From Acidobacteriaceae bacterium (GTDB lineage: Bacteria; Acidobacteriota; Terriglobia; Terriglobales; Acidobacteriaceae): 59,314 nucleotides of DNA. Below, in pieces: positions 51,123 to 59,180 of the stretch. The translations under genes were made by a program, and so were the position numbers. The stretch is taken from assembly GCA_003132325.1 (NCBI GenBank), contig PKXK01000075.1, positions 87,763-147,076 on the forward strand. The letters run 5' to 3'. A model generated the notes under the pieces. That model was not told the origin of the DNA and ran no database searches. It was given only the letters and a program-made list of their open reading frames with translations. Positions within the stretch are counted from its first letter, which is position 1, and every line of letters begins with the position of its first letter.

Positions 51123-51693
51123 CGTTCCTCACGAATTCCGCGAGCTTCTGCGGCAATTTCACCAGATACTTCTCTGGAAACGCTTCTTGCCCCGCTAGGG
51201 ATTGCCACATCGCCAGGAAGCCGCCGCGAAACCGGATGTGTTTGCGAACGCCCGAGGCGTGCGTGAACTCGCTTTGGAAGAAGGACTCCTCCCACAAATC
51301 AATGGCAGTGACCGACTTCTCCTGCGGAATCTTCATACTGCCGGTGCAACACACGCCGTTGTCGTAGCAGTTCCAGTAGGGCGCCATGCACAGCTTGGTT
51401 TCTGCCGTCGGCCGCTCGTCTTTAGCAAGAGCGCGAACCCACAAGTGAGTCCCGCACGCTCTGAACAGCAACGCCGGGTGGGGATAGAGCTTGCCATTCA
51501 TGTTCTTCAAGACACGATCGTTGCCGCGGTCGCTGAAAAACATCGTTCGTTCGCAGGCTGGACTCCACCACACGATCATTTCTGCCGTGCGCACCAGCGT
51601 AAGCGTCCGGCGAAGACCGTCTGGACAGGAGTGTGAAGAGAGGACAGTCTGGCTTGGTGGATACGGTTGGGAAAGTGTCCACTTGGAGCGGAG

Positions 51694-52107
51694 ATGGACA
51701 CTTCTAGGCCAGCAGTGACAGAGATCGCAACGAGGGCGAGTTCTACCGGGAGCAGACCGAAACGGCAGCAGCGGACGGTGGAGGAGAAGCGGCGGATTGT
51801 CGAAGCGACGTTGGTGGAAGGTGCGTCGGTGGCGAGAGTGGCGCGGACGCATGGGGTCAACGCCAACCAGGTGTTCGGTTGGCGCAGGCTGTATCTCGGC
51901 GGGCGACTGGGAGGCAGCGGTGCAATCAAGCTCTTGCCGGTTCACGTAAACGAGAGTTCGCCGTCGCTGGCACCGAAGAGTGAGGGCTCCTGCTCGACTT
52001 CTCTGTCGGGCACGATTCACATCGAACTTCGCCACGCGCAGGTGCGCATCGAGGGCCGCGCCGATCCGGTTTTGTTGCGGGTGTTGTTAGAGTGCCTGCG
52101 GGCATGA
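51694..52107 (+). CDS. IS66 TnpA-like protein
   Basis: A 137-residue protein starting MDTSRPAVTEIATRASSTGS. The helix-turn-helix region is RIVEATLVEGASVARVARTH followed by GVNANQVFGWRRLYLGG, typical of IS66 TnpA/IS3-type OrfA. The C-terminal LPVHVNE and IHIELRHAQVRIEG match IS66 TnpA. The stop overlaps TnpB as ATGA. Confidence 0.88.
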   Translation: MDTSRPAVTEIATRASSTGSRPKRQQRTVEEKRRIVEATLVEGASVARVARTHGVNANQVFGWRRLYLGGRLGGSGAIKLLPVHVNESSPSLAPKSEGSCSTSLSGTIHIELRHAQVRIEGRADPVLLRVLLECLRA

Positions 52108-52451
52108 TCGGGCCGCCGACAAACACGCGGGTTTGGATCGCAGCGGGGGTCACCGATCTGCGGCGGGGTTTCACTGGGTTGAGCGCGCTGGTGCAAACCA
52201 AGTTGGAACAGAGTCCTTTCTCCGGTCAGGTGTTCGTGTTTCGCGGACGGCGCGGCGATCTGATCAAAGTTTTGTGGTTCGATGGCGATGGGCTTTGTCT
52301 ATTTTCGAAGCGTTTAGAGCGCGGGCGCTTTGTGTGGCCGCAAGCCAGCAGTGGCACGGTGGCGCTGACGCGCGCGCAGTTATCGATGCTGCTCGAAGGC
52401 ATTGATTGGCGGCGGCCGGAGCGGACGTGGGATCCGCAACTATCGGTGTAA
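52104..52451 (+). CDS. tnpB: IS66 TnpB-like protein
   Basis: A 115-residue IS66 Orf2-like protein: MIGPPTNTRVWIAAGVTDLR, RGFTGLSALVQTKLEQSPFS, VFVFRGRRGDLIKVLWFDGD and GLCLFSKRLERGRFVWP. This conserved family is required with TnpA and TnpC for IS66 transposition. Coupled to TnpA by an ATGA overlap. Confidence 0.93.
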   Translation: MIGPPTNTRVWIAAGVTDLRRGFTGLSALVQTKLEQSPFSGQVFVFRGRRGDLIKVLWFDGDGLCLFSKRLERGRFVWPQASSGTVALTRAQLSMLLEGIDWRRPERTWDPQLSV

Positions 52452-52526
52452 CGTGCGAGGTTCTTTTGCACAACTTTATTTGCGCGGAGCAGATCCCAGC
52501 GCAAAGGTTTATGCGATACTCCGCGC

Positions 52527-54101
52527 ATGTCAACCGCGATGCTCCCGGATCTGAACTTACTCCCGTCGGAAGCGTTGAAAGCGCTGGTCCTGGCGCAACA
52601 TGAGCAACTGCTGTGGCGCGAAAGCGAGATCGAGCATCTGAAGCTGCTCATCGCCAAGCTGCAGCGGATGCAGTTTGGCCGGAAGTCGGAGAAGCTGGAG
52701 CGGCAGATCGAGCAACTGGAACTGCGGCTGGAAGATCTGCAATCGAGGCCAGTGGAGAACGCAAGCCAGCCGGAGAGTAAGTCGGCTGCCACGGCCTCTG
52801 CTCTCCTTATTAGTGCTGCTGCAAAACCGACGCGTCATCCGTTACCCGATCATCTGCCCCGTCAAACGCAAACCCATACGCCGAAGGAATCGGCTTGCCC
52901 AGATTGTGGCGGTGCGTTGAGTAAGCTGGGCGAAGACGTCAGCGAGATGCTGGAGTATGTGCCGGCCAGCTTCTTCGTGGTTCGCCATGTGCGGCCGAAG
53001 TTGAGCTGCACCAAGTGTGACCAGATCGTGCAAGCGGCGGCTCCGACGCGACCCATCGAACGCGGAGTAGCCGGGCCTGGACTGTTGGCCCACGTGCTGG
53101 TGTCAAAGTATGCGGATCACTTGCCGTTATATCGCCAGTCGGAGATTTACGCGCGACACGGCGTTGAGTTGGAGCGCTCGACGCTGGCGGACTGGGTGGG
53201 TGGAAGCAGCCAGTTGTTAGAACCGCTGATCGAAGTGCTGCGTCGCTATGTGGTGGCGGCGAGTAAGTTGCACGCCGACGACACTCCCGTGCCCGTGCTG
53301 GCTCCGGGGAATGGCAAGACCAAGACCGGGCGCTTGTGGACGTACGTGCGCGATGATCGTCCGGCGGGCGACACGGCGGCACCGGCGGTATGGTTCGCGT
53401 ACTCGCCCGATCGCAAGGGCGAACATCCCGAGCAACATCTGCGCACGTTTCGGGGCGCACTGCAGGCCGATGCCTACGCCGGATTCAACCAGCTCTATCA
53501 AGAGGATGGCCGCATTCAGGAAGTCGCCTGTTGGGCGCACGTCCGGCGCAAGTTCTACGACTTGCAACAAGCGCACGCCTCGCCCATCGCCAGCGAGGCT
53601 CTGGAACGAATCGCAGCTCTGTATGCCATTGAGAAAGAGATCCGCGGGCGTCCCCCGGACGAACGGCAACAGGTTCGCACAACCCGGGCGCGGCCTTTGC
53701 TCCAGTCCTTACACGAATGGTTCGAAGTTTCGCTGACCAAGCTGTCCCGCAAGTCGGAGACGACGGCGGCCATCCGCTATGCGCTCGGATTGTGGGAGGC
53801 GCTGAAGCGTTACTGCGACGACGGCCGCTTGGAAATCGACAACAACGCCGCCGAACGAGCGCTGCGCGTGGTCGCGTTGGGCCGGAAAAACTACTTGTTC
53901 GCCGGCTCCGACACGGGCGGCGAGCGCGCGGCCGCCATCTACAGTTTGATCGGCTCGGCGAAACTCAACGGACTCGATCCTGAAGCGTACCTGAGCGAGG
54001 TCCTGACGCGTATCGCCGATCACCCCATCACTCGCATCGAGGAGTTACTGCCGTGGAACATCGCCGCAAGCCTGCCGCCCGCAATCGAACCCGCAGCCTA
54101 G
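52527..54101 (+). CDS. tnpC: IS66 TnpC transposase
   Basis: A 524-residue DDE transposase. The N-terminus has a coiled-coil (QHEQLLWRESEIEHLKLLIA and the Leu-rich stretch after it), then the zinc-finger region CPDCGG and LSCTKCDQI. The catalytic core has LHADDTPVPVLAPG (first Asp), LQADAYAGFNQLYQ (second Asp), CWAHVRRKFYDL, and GRLEIDNNAAERALR with the glutamate region. The C-terminal RKNYLFAGSDTGGERAAAIY is typical of IS66. Confidence 0.95.
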   Translation: MSTAMLPDLNLLPSEALKALVLAQHEQLLWRESEIEHLKLLIAKLQRMQFGRKSEKLERQIEQLELRLEDLQSRPVENASQPESKSAATASALLISAAAKPTRHPLPDHLPRQTQTHTPKESACPDCGGALSKLGEDVSEMLEYVPASFFVVRHVRPKLSCTKCDQIVQAAAPTRPIERGVAGPGLLAHVLVSKYADHLPLYRQSEIYARHGVELERSTLADWVGGSSQLLEPLIEVLRRYVVAASKLHADDTPVPVLAPGNGKTKTGRLWTYVRDDRPAGDTAAPAVWFAYSPDRKGEHPEQHLRTFRGALQADAYAGFNQLYQEDGRIQEVACWAHVRRKFYDLQQAHASPIASEALERIAALYAIEKEIRGRPPDERQQVRTTRARPLLQSLHEWFEVSLTKLSRKSETTAAIRYALGLWEALKRYCDDGRLEIDNNAAERALRVVALGRKNYLFAGSDTGGERAAAIYSLIGSAKLNGLDPEAYLSEVLTRIADHPITRIEELLPWNIAASLPPAIEPAA

Positions 54102-54376
54102 ACAAGAAGATTGTCGCGAAGAACTCCGCAGTCATCCCGGCGTCCCTTCCCAACCTCGCTGACCTGATTACCTACGGCGAAATCACCGTCGGCGTGCACC
54201 GTTCCATTGGTTGTATCGCTACCGCCACCGACGGACACAATTGCCTGGCCATGCTGGTCCGCCGCCGGGGCGAGACCCTGACCCAGTTGCTCACCCGCCT
54301 CGACGAGGCCATCGACAAGGCGCTCACCGAAGACGTCTACACCGACGAGATCAACCCGCCGGCTAGGCATTCCTAA
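54053..54376 (+). CDS. IS66-associated accessory protein (107 aa)
   Basis: Overlaps the end of TnpC by 49 bases and starts with GTG. The conserved-looking part is LADLITYGEITVGVHRSIGC, HNCLAMLVRRRGETLTQLLT and RLDEAIDKALTEDVYTDEIN. Such a small passenger frame is found behind tnpC in some IS66 members. The function is unknown and the start codon is not certain. Confidence 0.55.
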   Translation: MEHRRKPAARNRTRSLDKKIVAKNSAVIPASLPNLADLITYGEITVGVHRSIGCIATATDGHNCLAMLVRRRGETLTQLLTRLDEAIDKALTEDVYTDEINPPARHS

Positions 54377-54630
54377 ACTCGTAAGTGTCCACGTCATTCC
54401 TTCGTGCACACTTAGGATGACCCTTACCATTTGTCAACACGGCCTACTCCGGACGCTTACGCACCAGCACACGCGACGGCAAGATCTCGGCTGGAACTGA
54501 TCTTCCCAAACCGGCCATCAGGTCGATCAGCATCTGCGGCGTCATCAACTGGCCTTCCGCCAGTCGTGCAGCGTCGCCGTCATGGATTACTTCGTGGAGA
54601 GTTACAAAGGGATGGCGATACGGGTAGCCG

Positions 54631-55734
54631 TCATAGCTGCTCTTCCCGTACACCAGCAGCGCCCGGCTCAGCCGGAAGTCCTGACTCGAGCCGATGTTCA
54701 CGGAGATATTCATCGTAGAGGTCCCTGACGAGTTCGACGATCTTGGCAGCGGAAGCCAACGAGCGGAGCATCGCGCCGGCGTGATCGAAGACCCGCCGCA
54801 CTTCTTCATCTAGCTCTTTGTTTGGCTTGTCCAGGTGGATAGGGAGGGCAACATTCGGCTGGCAAGCGCCGCTTTCGCCCATGTGCTGCGCCTCTTCATC
54901 GAAGCAGGCGTTGATCGCATCATTCTCGTACCAAGTGACCAGACCTCCAGGCCGGGAATACTCGGCATCCGCGAGCCAGTCGTCAATGCCGGGCACGTCC
55001 TTATCACTGATCTGGCCGGGCCACGCGTGCTCGTGCCCTTGGCCATGGTCGTCCATTTCAAGTAGGTGCCGGATCAGTTCGCGGGCCACGCTCGTGTGGG
55101 GTTGTATTTCCTGCAGAAAGTTCCGGGCTTTCCCGTACTTGAGCGTCTTAGAGTGTCTCTTGATACAGGCGGGGATCTCCAATTCCACTTTGCGATAGGT
55201 CGATGCTTCCAATTCCTCGTCGCTCAAATCCTCCATCCATGTTTCGGCGTGCTCCTGAGCATCTAGGTAGTCATAGATGCGCATCCATTTGTAGAGGTTG
55301 GTGGTGAGGACTGCATAAAAAGCGGCCGGAAGATGATGATGGTCGGCTTCGAGGCGGGCGAGCACCGCACCAATCGGAATGGAAGCGGCGGCCTCGTAGT
55401 CGCCGACCAGATACAAATGATCGGTCATCCCTTCTCTTTCAGCTTCGACCTGACTTCGCTCTCGCTCGGTCAGCTCGAAGAGACTATCCGTAATTCGCAA
55501 GTCGCCCACCCAGACTCTCTTCACGTCAAGTGCGCGATTCTGCGAGCAAAACCTTCTGAAACCGCGTTCAACAAAGTCCACCGTGCTACCCGACCAGTCA
55601 TTGGGCCTGCAAATTCCTAACCTCAGCAGGCTCATTCCCAGAACGGCGGCCGGTCCCTCATCCCACCTCGTGCAGTACCGCCATCGAATTCCCTTGAGCT
55701 TCGGGAACGTAAGGTCCAGCGGCAGGCCGATCAC
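54631..55734 (-). CDS. PRTRC protein F-like
   Basis: About 367 residues from a GTG at 55734 that overlaps the stop of the upstream 88-residue gene as GTGA. The frame is open further to 55863, but that would overlap this gene fully. Segments include LPLDLTFPKLKGIRWRYCTR, AVLGMSLLRLGICRPNDWSG, DVPGIDDWLADAEYSRPGGL and DEEVRRVFDHAGAMLRSLAS. Its place ahead of the B gene with an 82-base overlap and its length fit PRTRC protein F; I see no catalytic motif. The role is unknown. Confidence 0.7.
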   Translation of the reverse strand: MIGLPLDLTFPKLKGIRWRYCTRWDEGPAAVLGMSLLRLGICRPNDWSGSTVDFVERGFRRFCSQNRALDVKRVWVGDLRITDSLFELTERERSQVEAEREGMTDHLYLVGDYEAAASIPIGAVLARLEADHHHLPAAFYAVLTTNLYKWMRIYDYLDAQEHAETWMEDLSDEELEASTYRKVELEIPACIKRHSKTLKYGKARNFLQEIQPHTSVARELIRHLLEMDDHGQGHEHAWPGQISDKDVPGIDDWLADAEYSRPGGLVTWYENDAINACFDEEAQHMGESGACQPNVALPIHLDKPNKELDEEVRRVFDHAGAMLRSLASAAKIVELVRDLYDEYLREHRLESGLPAEPGAAGVREEQL

Positions 55735-55997
55735 ACGAGTGGTGGAATGACCACGCCGGCGGGCGGTAAATATCGGTCTCCGAGCTCGCCTCCGTCCTGA
55801 GCGTACTTGAGCGAGTCGAACGCCTTGCCGAGAATTTCCCCGACTTTGAATGCTTCTGGACATTGTTTCAATTGCTCCATGATCGGATCGTTTGTATTGA
55901 CGTGGTTATGCGTGGCTCCTTCCAACGCTCTCAGGACTCGCTTCGCGTCTTCATCGATGGCTCGGCAGGCTGCGGCAGCTAGCTTCCTGTGCTTCAT
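55731..55997 (-). CDS. Small protein upstream of PRTRC F (88 aa)
   Basis: Starts MKHRKLAAAACRAIDEDAKR; the rest reads THNHVNTNDPIMEQLKQCPE and GEILGKAFDSLKYAQDGGEL, ending IPPLV at a TGA overlapping the next gene. It is probably helical and soluble. No family is recognised. The overlap with PRTRC F means the two are coupled. Confidence 0.6.
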   Translation of the reverse strand: MKHRKLAAAACRAIDEDAKRVLRALEGATHNHVNTNDPIMEQLKQCPEAFKVGEILGKAFDSLKYAQDGGELGDRYLPPAGVVIPPLV

Positions 55998-56157
55998 GGA
56001 AGTCCCCCTTATCAGGTCTAACTGGCCGTGGGATTATGGCTGCTGGTGCAGTGCGGTTGCGACTTGATGCACATCTCTGGGAAGCCGCCCACCTCGTCCA
56101 GGGTTAGTGGTACCATTCGACGATTCTCCCAATACCCGTGTGAGGAGCCCAAAAGAT

Positions 56158-56985
56158 ATGTTCAAGAAAGTCCCGTTGTTTCTATGCGTAGTTTTCTACG
56201 TTGGACAGTTAGCGTCATGTGCGGCGGGCCAGTCAGTCGAACTCGCGAAGGACTACTACCAGCACAGTCTAAACGACAGAGCTAAGGACATCCTCATAAC
56301 TGTCGTGCATGGCTCGAATACTACTCCGGCGAATAAGGCAAAGGCGCTCTACCTGCTGGGGCAGATTTCATTCGATGAGGGCCACATTAAGGTCGCGCTC
56401 CTGGATTGGCAGTCCCTGGTGAACGAATATCCCCAGACAATCGAAGCCAAAGAGATCGGCGCTCGGTTGGCCCAGTTGAACGAGATCGTCACCAAGGTCT
56501 CTGATGCAAACATCACGTCGGCTGTGGCTCGATCATACATCTCCAACGGAGATTTCTGGTCCAGAGGCGATCGCAAGTTCCTGATCGATTCTTCTTGGCT
56601 TCCAGAAGTGGACCTAGCGGTGGAATGGTACGACCGGGTCATAAAGGAGTTCCCTGGCTCCGATGCCGCCGAGCTAGCGTACGAACGAAAGCTTTTCGCT
56701 TTGCTCGGGTGGAAAGAATTGGGTGATGGCGGGACCTATGGCCTGCAGAACGATTACAAGAAGTACCTACCTCAGGTACTCGAGACTTTCGCGAGTTTGG
56801 AGAGTGCATTTCCCAAGGGTTCGTCCCTGCAAGCTTTTCGCTATCAGATCGCGCAAGCATATTGGGCGCATCGCGACTGGGCTAACGCGAGGCTTTGGTT
56901 GCAGAAAATAATCGACAAGGGGAACGGAGAAAATACGTTCTACACGGAGACAGCGAAAGCTAGGCTACAAAAGGTCGAATACTGA
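56158..56985 (+). CDS. Putative lipoprotein with tetratricopeptide-like repeats
   Basis: A 275-residue protein starting MFKKVPLFLCVVFYVGQLAS, whose signal ends in the lipobox LASC, so it is probably lipid-anchored. The mature part has TPR-like helical pairs: AKALYLLGQISFDEGHIKVA, WQSLVNEYPQTIEAKEIGAR, WYDRVIKEFPGSDAAELAYE and YQIAQAYWAHRDWANARLWL, as in YbgF/BamD-like proteins. GAGGAG lies ten bases before the ATG. It is transcribed against the PRTRC genes on both sides, at the spot where PRTRC protein A would often be found. Confidence 0.75.
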   Translation: MFKKVPLFLCVVFYVGQLASCAAGQSVELAKDYYQHSLNDRAKDILITVVHGSNTTPANKAKALYLLGQISFDEGHIKVALLDWQSLVNEYPQTIEAKEIGARLAQLNEIVTKVSDANITSAVARSYISNGDFWSRGDRKFLIDSSWLPEVDLAVEWYDRVIKEFPGSDAAELAYERKLFALLGWKELGDGGTYGLQNDYKKYLPQVLETFASLESAFPKGSSLQAFRYQIAQAYWAHRDWANARLWLQKIIDKGNGENTFYTETAKARLQKVEY

Positions 56986-57118
56986 ATTGGGTAATTGCAG
57001 ATGGTTGCCCCACTCAACTCCTCGGCTACTGAGTAGCTCAATCCATTCAATCAACACTTCGAGGCGGCGTAGGCGGCGCCGTTGGGCAGGGCGTTCTTGC
57101 CAGGCGAGGGGACGGGCG

Positions 57119-57322
57119 TCACCCTTTTGCCCCGATCGCGCGAACAAACTTGTAAACCAGTTTGCCCCCCACGGTTTCAGGCCCCTCAATAGCAGCCGTA
57201 GCTATTTCTGGATACAAGTGCGTGTACGTTTCTCTGACCTGTTCAGGGGTCATCGTTGGGGTAGTGTCAGGCAGCTTGACCCCGTTGTATAGGAATTCCC
57301 GTTCGAGAACGTGTACTTCCAT
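57119..57322 (-). CDS. PRTRC protein C
   Basis: A 67-residue protein: MEVHVLEREFLYNGVKLPDT, TPEQVRETYTHLYPEIATAA, IEGPETVGGKLVYKFVRAIG, ending GAKG. The NGVKLPD, YPEIATAAIEGPE and KLVYKF...GAKG marks are those of PRTRC system protein C, a small ubiquitin-like-sized protein with a C-terminal GxKG tail. AAAGGAG precedes the ATG. It follows protein E by 75 bp. Given the ThiF enzyme, a ubiquitin-like role is a reasonable guess, not shown. Confidence 0.85.
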   Translation of the reverse strand: MEVHVLEREFLYNGVKLPDTTPTMTPEQVRETYTHLYPEIATAAIEGPETVGGKLVYKFVRAIGAKG

Positions 57323-57396
57323 GACTACTCCTTTCGAGCATGTGTCCCGCCGCCGGAAGCAGCAAATGGGGCGCGGACCAGGCGGTTGGACAACCT

Positions 57397-57909
57397 TCAG
57401 TTGTCGCTTTTCGGTTCAAGGTCGAACAGGCTTCCGGTACTCGCGCCAAGGCCTTCGCCCTCAGCGCCGGCGGTTGTTGCCTGGGTTGGCGCCGGACTCA
57501 ACTGTGAATCATCTGAGCTTTCTTTCGCGCCGGCCTCTGTCTGCACTCGCGTCGAGCTTGGAGCCGGACTCCTGTTGGACCCGCTGTGAGATTTCGAGTT
57601 CGTTGGTTTCCTAGCTGCTTCCTTTGCTGCTTTGGCGGCAGCCTCTATCTGTTCTTTCGCACTCTTCAAGGTTGAGGACAGTCCCAGGTGGGCCCCCACA
57701 AACTCCACCAATTGTCGTGGTAGTTGTTCGTCAAGCTCTTTGGGAGTGCCAGTGACGCTCAGCGGTGTGGTAAGCGCAGCGTCATCATCCTGCTGATCGG
57801 ATTTCAGTGGCTTTGGGATGACGTTGACAGAAATCTTTTCGTCGCTCACACGCGAAAAGGTGAGAAGCAATATTCGTTGCGCGAGCAACGGCATCAATTC
57901 TTGAAACAT
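57397..57909 (-). CDS. PRTRC protein E
   Basis: A 170-residue protein. The conserved N-terminal part is MFQELMPLLAQRILLLTFSR, VSDEKISVNVIPKPLK and ALTTPLSVTGTPKELDEQLP, followed by a helical segment (FVGAHLGLSSTLKSAKEQIE) and a long low-complexity Ser/Ala/Pro tail ending in SLFDLEPKSDN. This matches PRTRC system protein E. GGAGTAAGAG precedes the ATG. It is the first PRTRC gene visible; the ParB-type gene expected nearby is not in the window. Confidence 0.85.
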   Translation of the reverse strand: MFQELMPLLAQRILLLTFSRVSDEKISVNVIPKPLKSDQQDDDAALTTPLSVTGTPKELDEQLPRQLVEFVGAHLGLSSTLKSAKEQIEAAAKAAKEAARKPTNSKSHSGSNRSPAPSSTRVQTEAGAKESSDDSQLSPAPTQATTAGAEGEGLGASTGSLFDLEPKSDN

Positions 57910-58066
57910 GGCTCTTACTCCTTAAACAGAAAGGTGGGGCTCCCCGTCTGCGACCGCTAGACCCCAAACGGGGAAGTCGCCCGCCGGTCGCACCTGACCC
58001 CGCCGTTAAGCGGGGGGAGTCCACATCGCGTGACGTTGTTTCTTCGTAGTGGGTTCTGGCAGTACG

Positions 58067-58870
58067 ATGGCGCTTGTGTCCTTCGACCCACATGCACTGA
58101 AGTTGTACGTTGACGGTTCGTGCTCCAAGAATCCGGGGGGCACAAGTGGGTTTGCCGTTTGGGTTGAGTATCCGGCGGAGTGGAACCGATCAGATGAGAT
58201 TCTACAGGAGGTCGGCTTCCATGAATCTACGAACAACCGCATGGAGCTTCGGGCATGTATCTGGGCGCACCGATGGGTGCGAGAACACGGCTCGAGGTCC
58301 GGACTTCGGCGCATACAGATAGTGACCGATTCCAAGTACGTCCACGAAAACTGGCGTCGGGCGGAGTACTGGCGCGCGAACGGCTGGCGTAACGCTAGCG
58401 GCAGGCCAATAGAGAACCCTGATCTCTGGAAAGAACTGCTTTCAATCCGCAGTGAGTTGCGCGTGCGCACGGATATCGAATGGACCCTCGGTAAGAAAGC
58501 ACCCATCCTCAAAGCCGTTGACAAATCAGCTAAGTCGGCAGCCAAGCAACCCACTGAGACGGATCGTGGTTACCAATCAGGGAAAGTGGGGCGCACTAAG
58601 AACAAGGTTCCTGGTTCCTCGGCACTCTTTCCGGCTGCCGGGCAAGAGGCTGTCGTTCGCGTTTACCGGACGGGGGCGTTCCGTAGCGGCGAGAACAAAA
58701 TCACTTTTCAGCTGTTCTCGGAAAAACGAGGGGATTTTTTTGAGAAGTTTGTCGCATACGCGCGGCCTGAAGTTGGTGCCATCTTACACAGGCATCATGC
58801 ATATCGCGTTCGGTTCAACAGTGACGCGAAGTACCCGGTCATCGAAGCCGTAGTAGAAGACATCGGGTGA
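58067..58870 (+). CDS. RNase H-like domain protein with C-terminal extension
   Basis: About 267 residues (an in-frame GTG at 58049 would add six). The N-terminal half is RNase HI-like: KLYVDGSCSKNPGGTSGFAV (first Asp), STNNRMELRACIWAHRWV (Glu), IQIVTDSKYVHENW (second Asp) and ILKAVDKSAKSAA (last Asp). The usual basic loop and catalytic histidine before the last Asp are missing. The C-terminal ~100 residues (VVRVYRTGAFRSGENKITFQ, HRHHAYRVRFNSDAKYPVIE) form a separate domain I do not recognise. It is divergent from protein E across about 160 bp containing a CCCCGC/GCGGGG stem near 57998-58015. Confidence 0.75.
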   Translation: MALVSFDPHALKLYVDGSCSKNPGGTSGFAVWVEYPAEWNRSDEILQEVGFHESTNNRMELRACIWAHRWVREHGSRSGLRRIQIVTDSKYVHENWRRAEYWRANGWRNASGRPIENPDLWKELLSIRSELRVRTDIEWTLGKKAPILKAVDKSAKSAAKQPTETDRGYQSGKVGRTKNKVPGSSALFPAAGQEAVVRVYRTGAFRSGENKITFQLFSEKRGDFFEKFVAYARPEVGAILHRHHAYRVRFNSDAKYPVIEAVVEDIG

Positions 58871-58904
58871 GGCCGTCTACCGATGCTCCTCTGCATGCAA
58901 CTCG

Positions 58905-59180
58905 TCAATACTCGTCTGGCAACAGCAGAGTGGTTGCAGACCGGTCCGCTTCGGTGATTATCCATAGCTTCTCTCCGGCATCCGTCTGGTAGCTGCTCAG
59001 CAACCGAAATCCGTGAACCAGGCTGTACTTATTCTCTGCGACATCGGTTGGCTCCAGTTCGCCCCAGTCTCCGATTGCATGACGCGCCAAGAAACAGGTA
59101 GGCGGCTGCTTCGCTCTCTCGAGTGCAGCTAGCGCGCCGGGTGTGGCCACAATTTGCCCTAGCGGAAACAATGCAGACAT
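58905..59180 (-). CDS. Small plasmid-related protein (91 aa)
   Basis: MSALFPLGQIVATPGALAAL, then CFLARHAIGDWGELEPTDVA, FRLLSSYQTDAGEKLWIITE and ADRSATTLLLPDEY. It is the intact form of the gene truncated at 43113-43260. Such proteins are common in plasmids and integrative elements next to DNA-processing genes; their function is unknown. The 134 bases from 59181 to the window end contain no gene that I can support. Confidence 0.75.
   Translation of the reverse strand: MSALFPLGQIVATPGALAALERAKQPPTCFLARHAIGDWGELEPTDVAENKYSLVHGFRLLSSYQTDAGEKLWIITEADRSATTLLLPDEY

Larger units (their letters stand above)
51599..54460 (+). mobile_element. IS66-family insertion sequence, 2862 bp
   Basis: Both ends start GTAAGCGTCCGG, the GTAAGCG end typical of IS66. 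The 8-bp target duplication GCACCAGC lies at 51591-51598 and 54461-54468. It contains TnpA, TnpB, TnpC and one further small frame. It lies inside the PRTRC B gene. All transposition genes look intact, so this copy may still move. Confidence 0.93.
51082..54713 (-). pseudogene. PRTRC protein B gene, split by an IS66-family element
   Basis: The 5' part (54713-54461) encodes MNISVNIGSSQDFRLSRALL, YPYRHPFVTLHEVIHDGDAA and MLIDLMAGLGRSVPAEILPS. The 3' part (51590-51082) encodes AEMIVWWSPACERTMFFSDR, CMAPYWNCYDNGVCCTGSMK and FFQSEFTHASGVRKHIRFRG. Removing 51599-54460 plus one copy of the 8-bp duplication gives 762 nt, 253 residues, in frame across RVLVRTAEM. The product is therefore inactivated, unless transcription and start sites in the element allow a partial protein. 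Confidence 0.87.

Noticed and set aside
57960-58018. GC-rich stems between protein E and the RNase H-like gene as an origin or terminator
   Set aside because: The stems are short, lack T-runs and no iterons are visible; the region is just the divergent promoter area.
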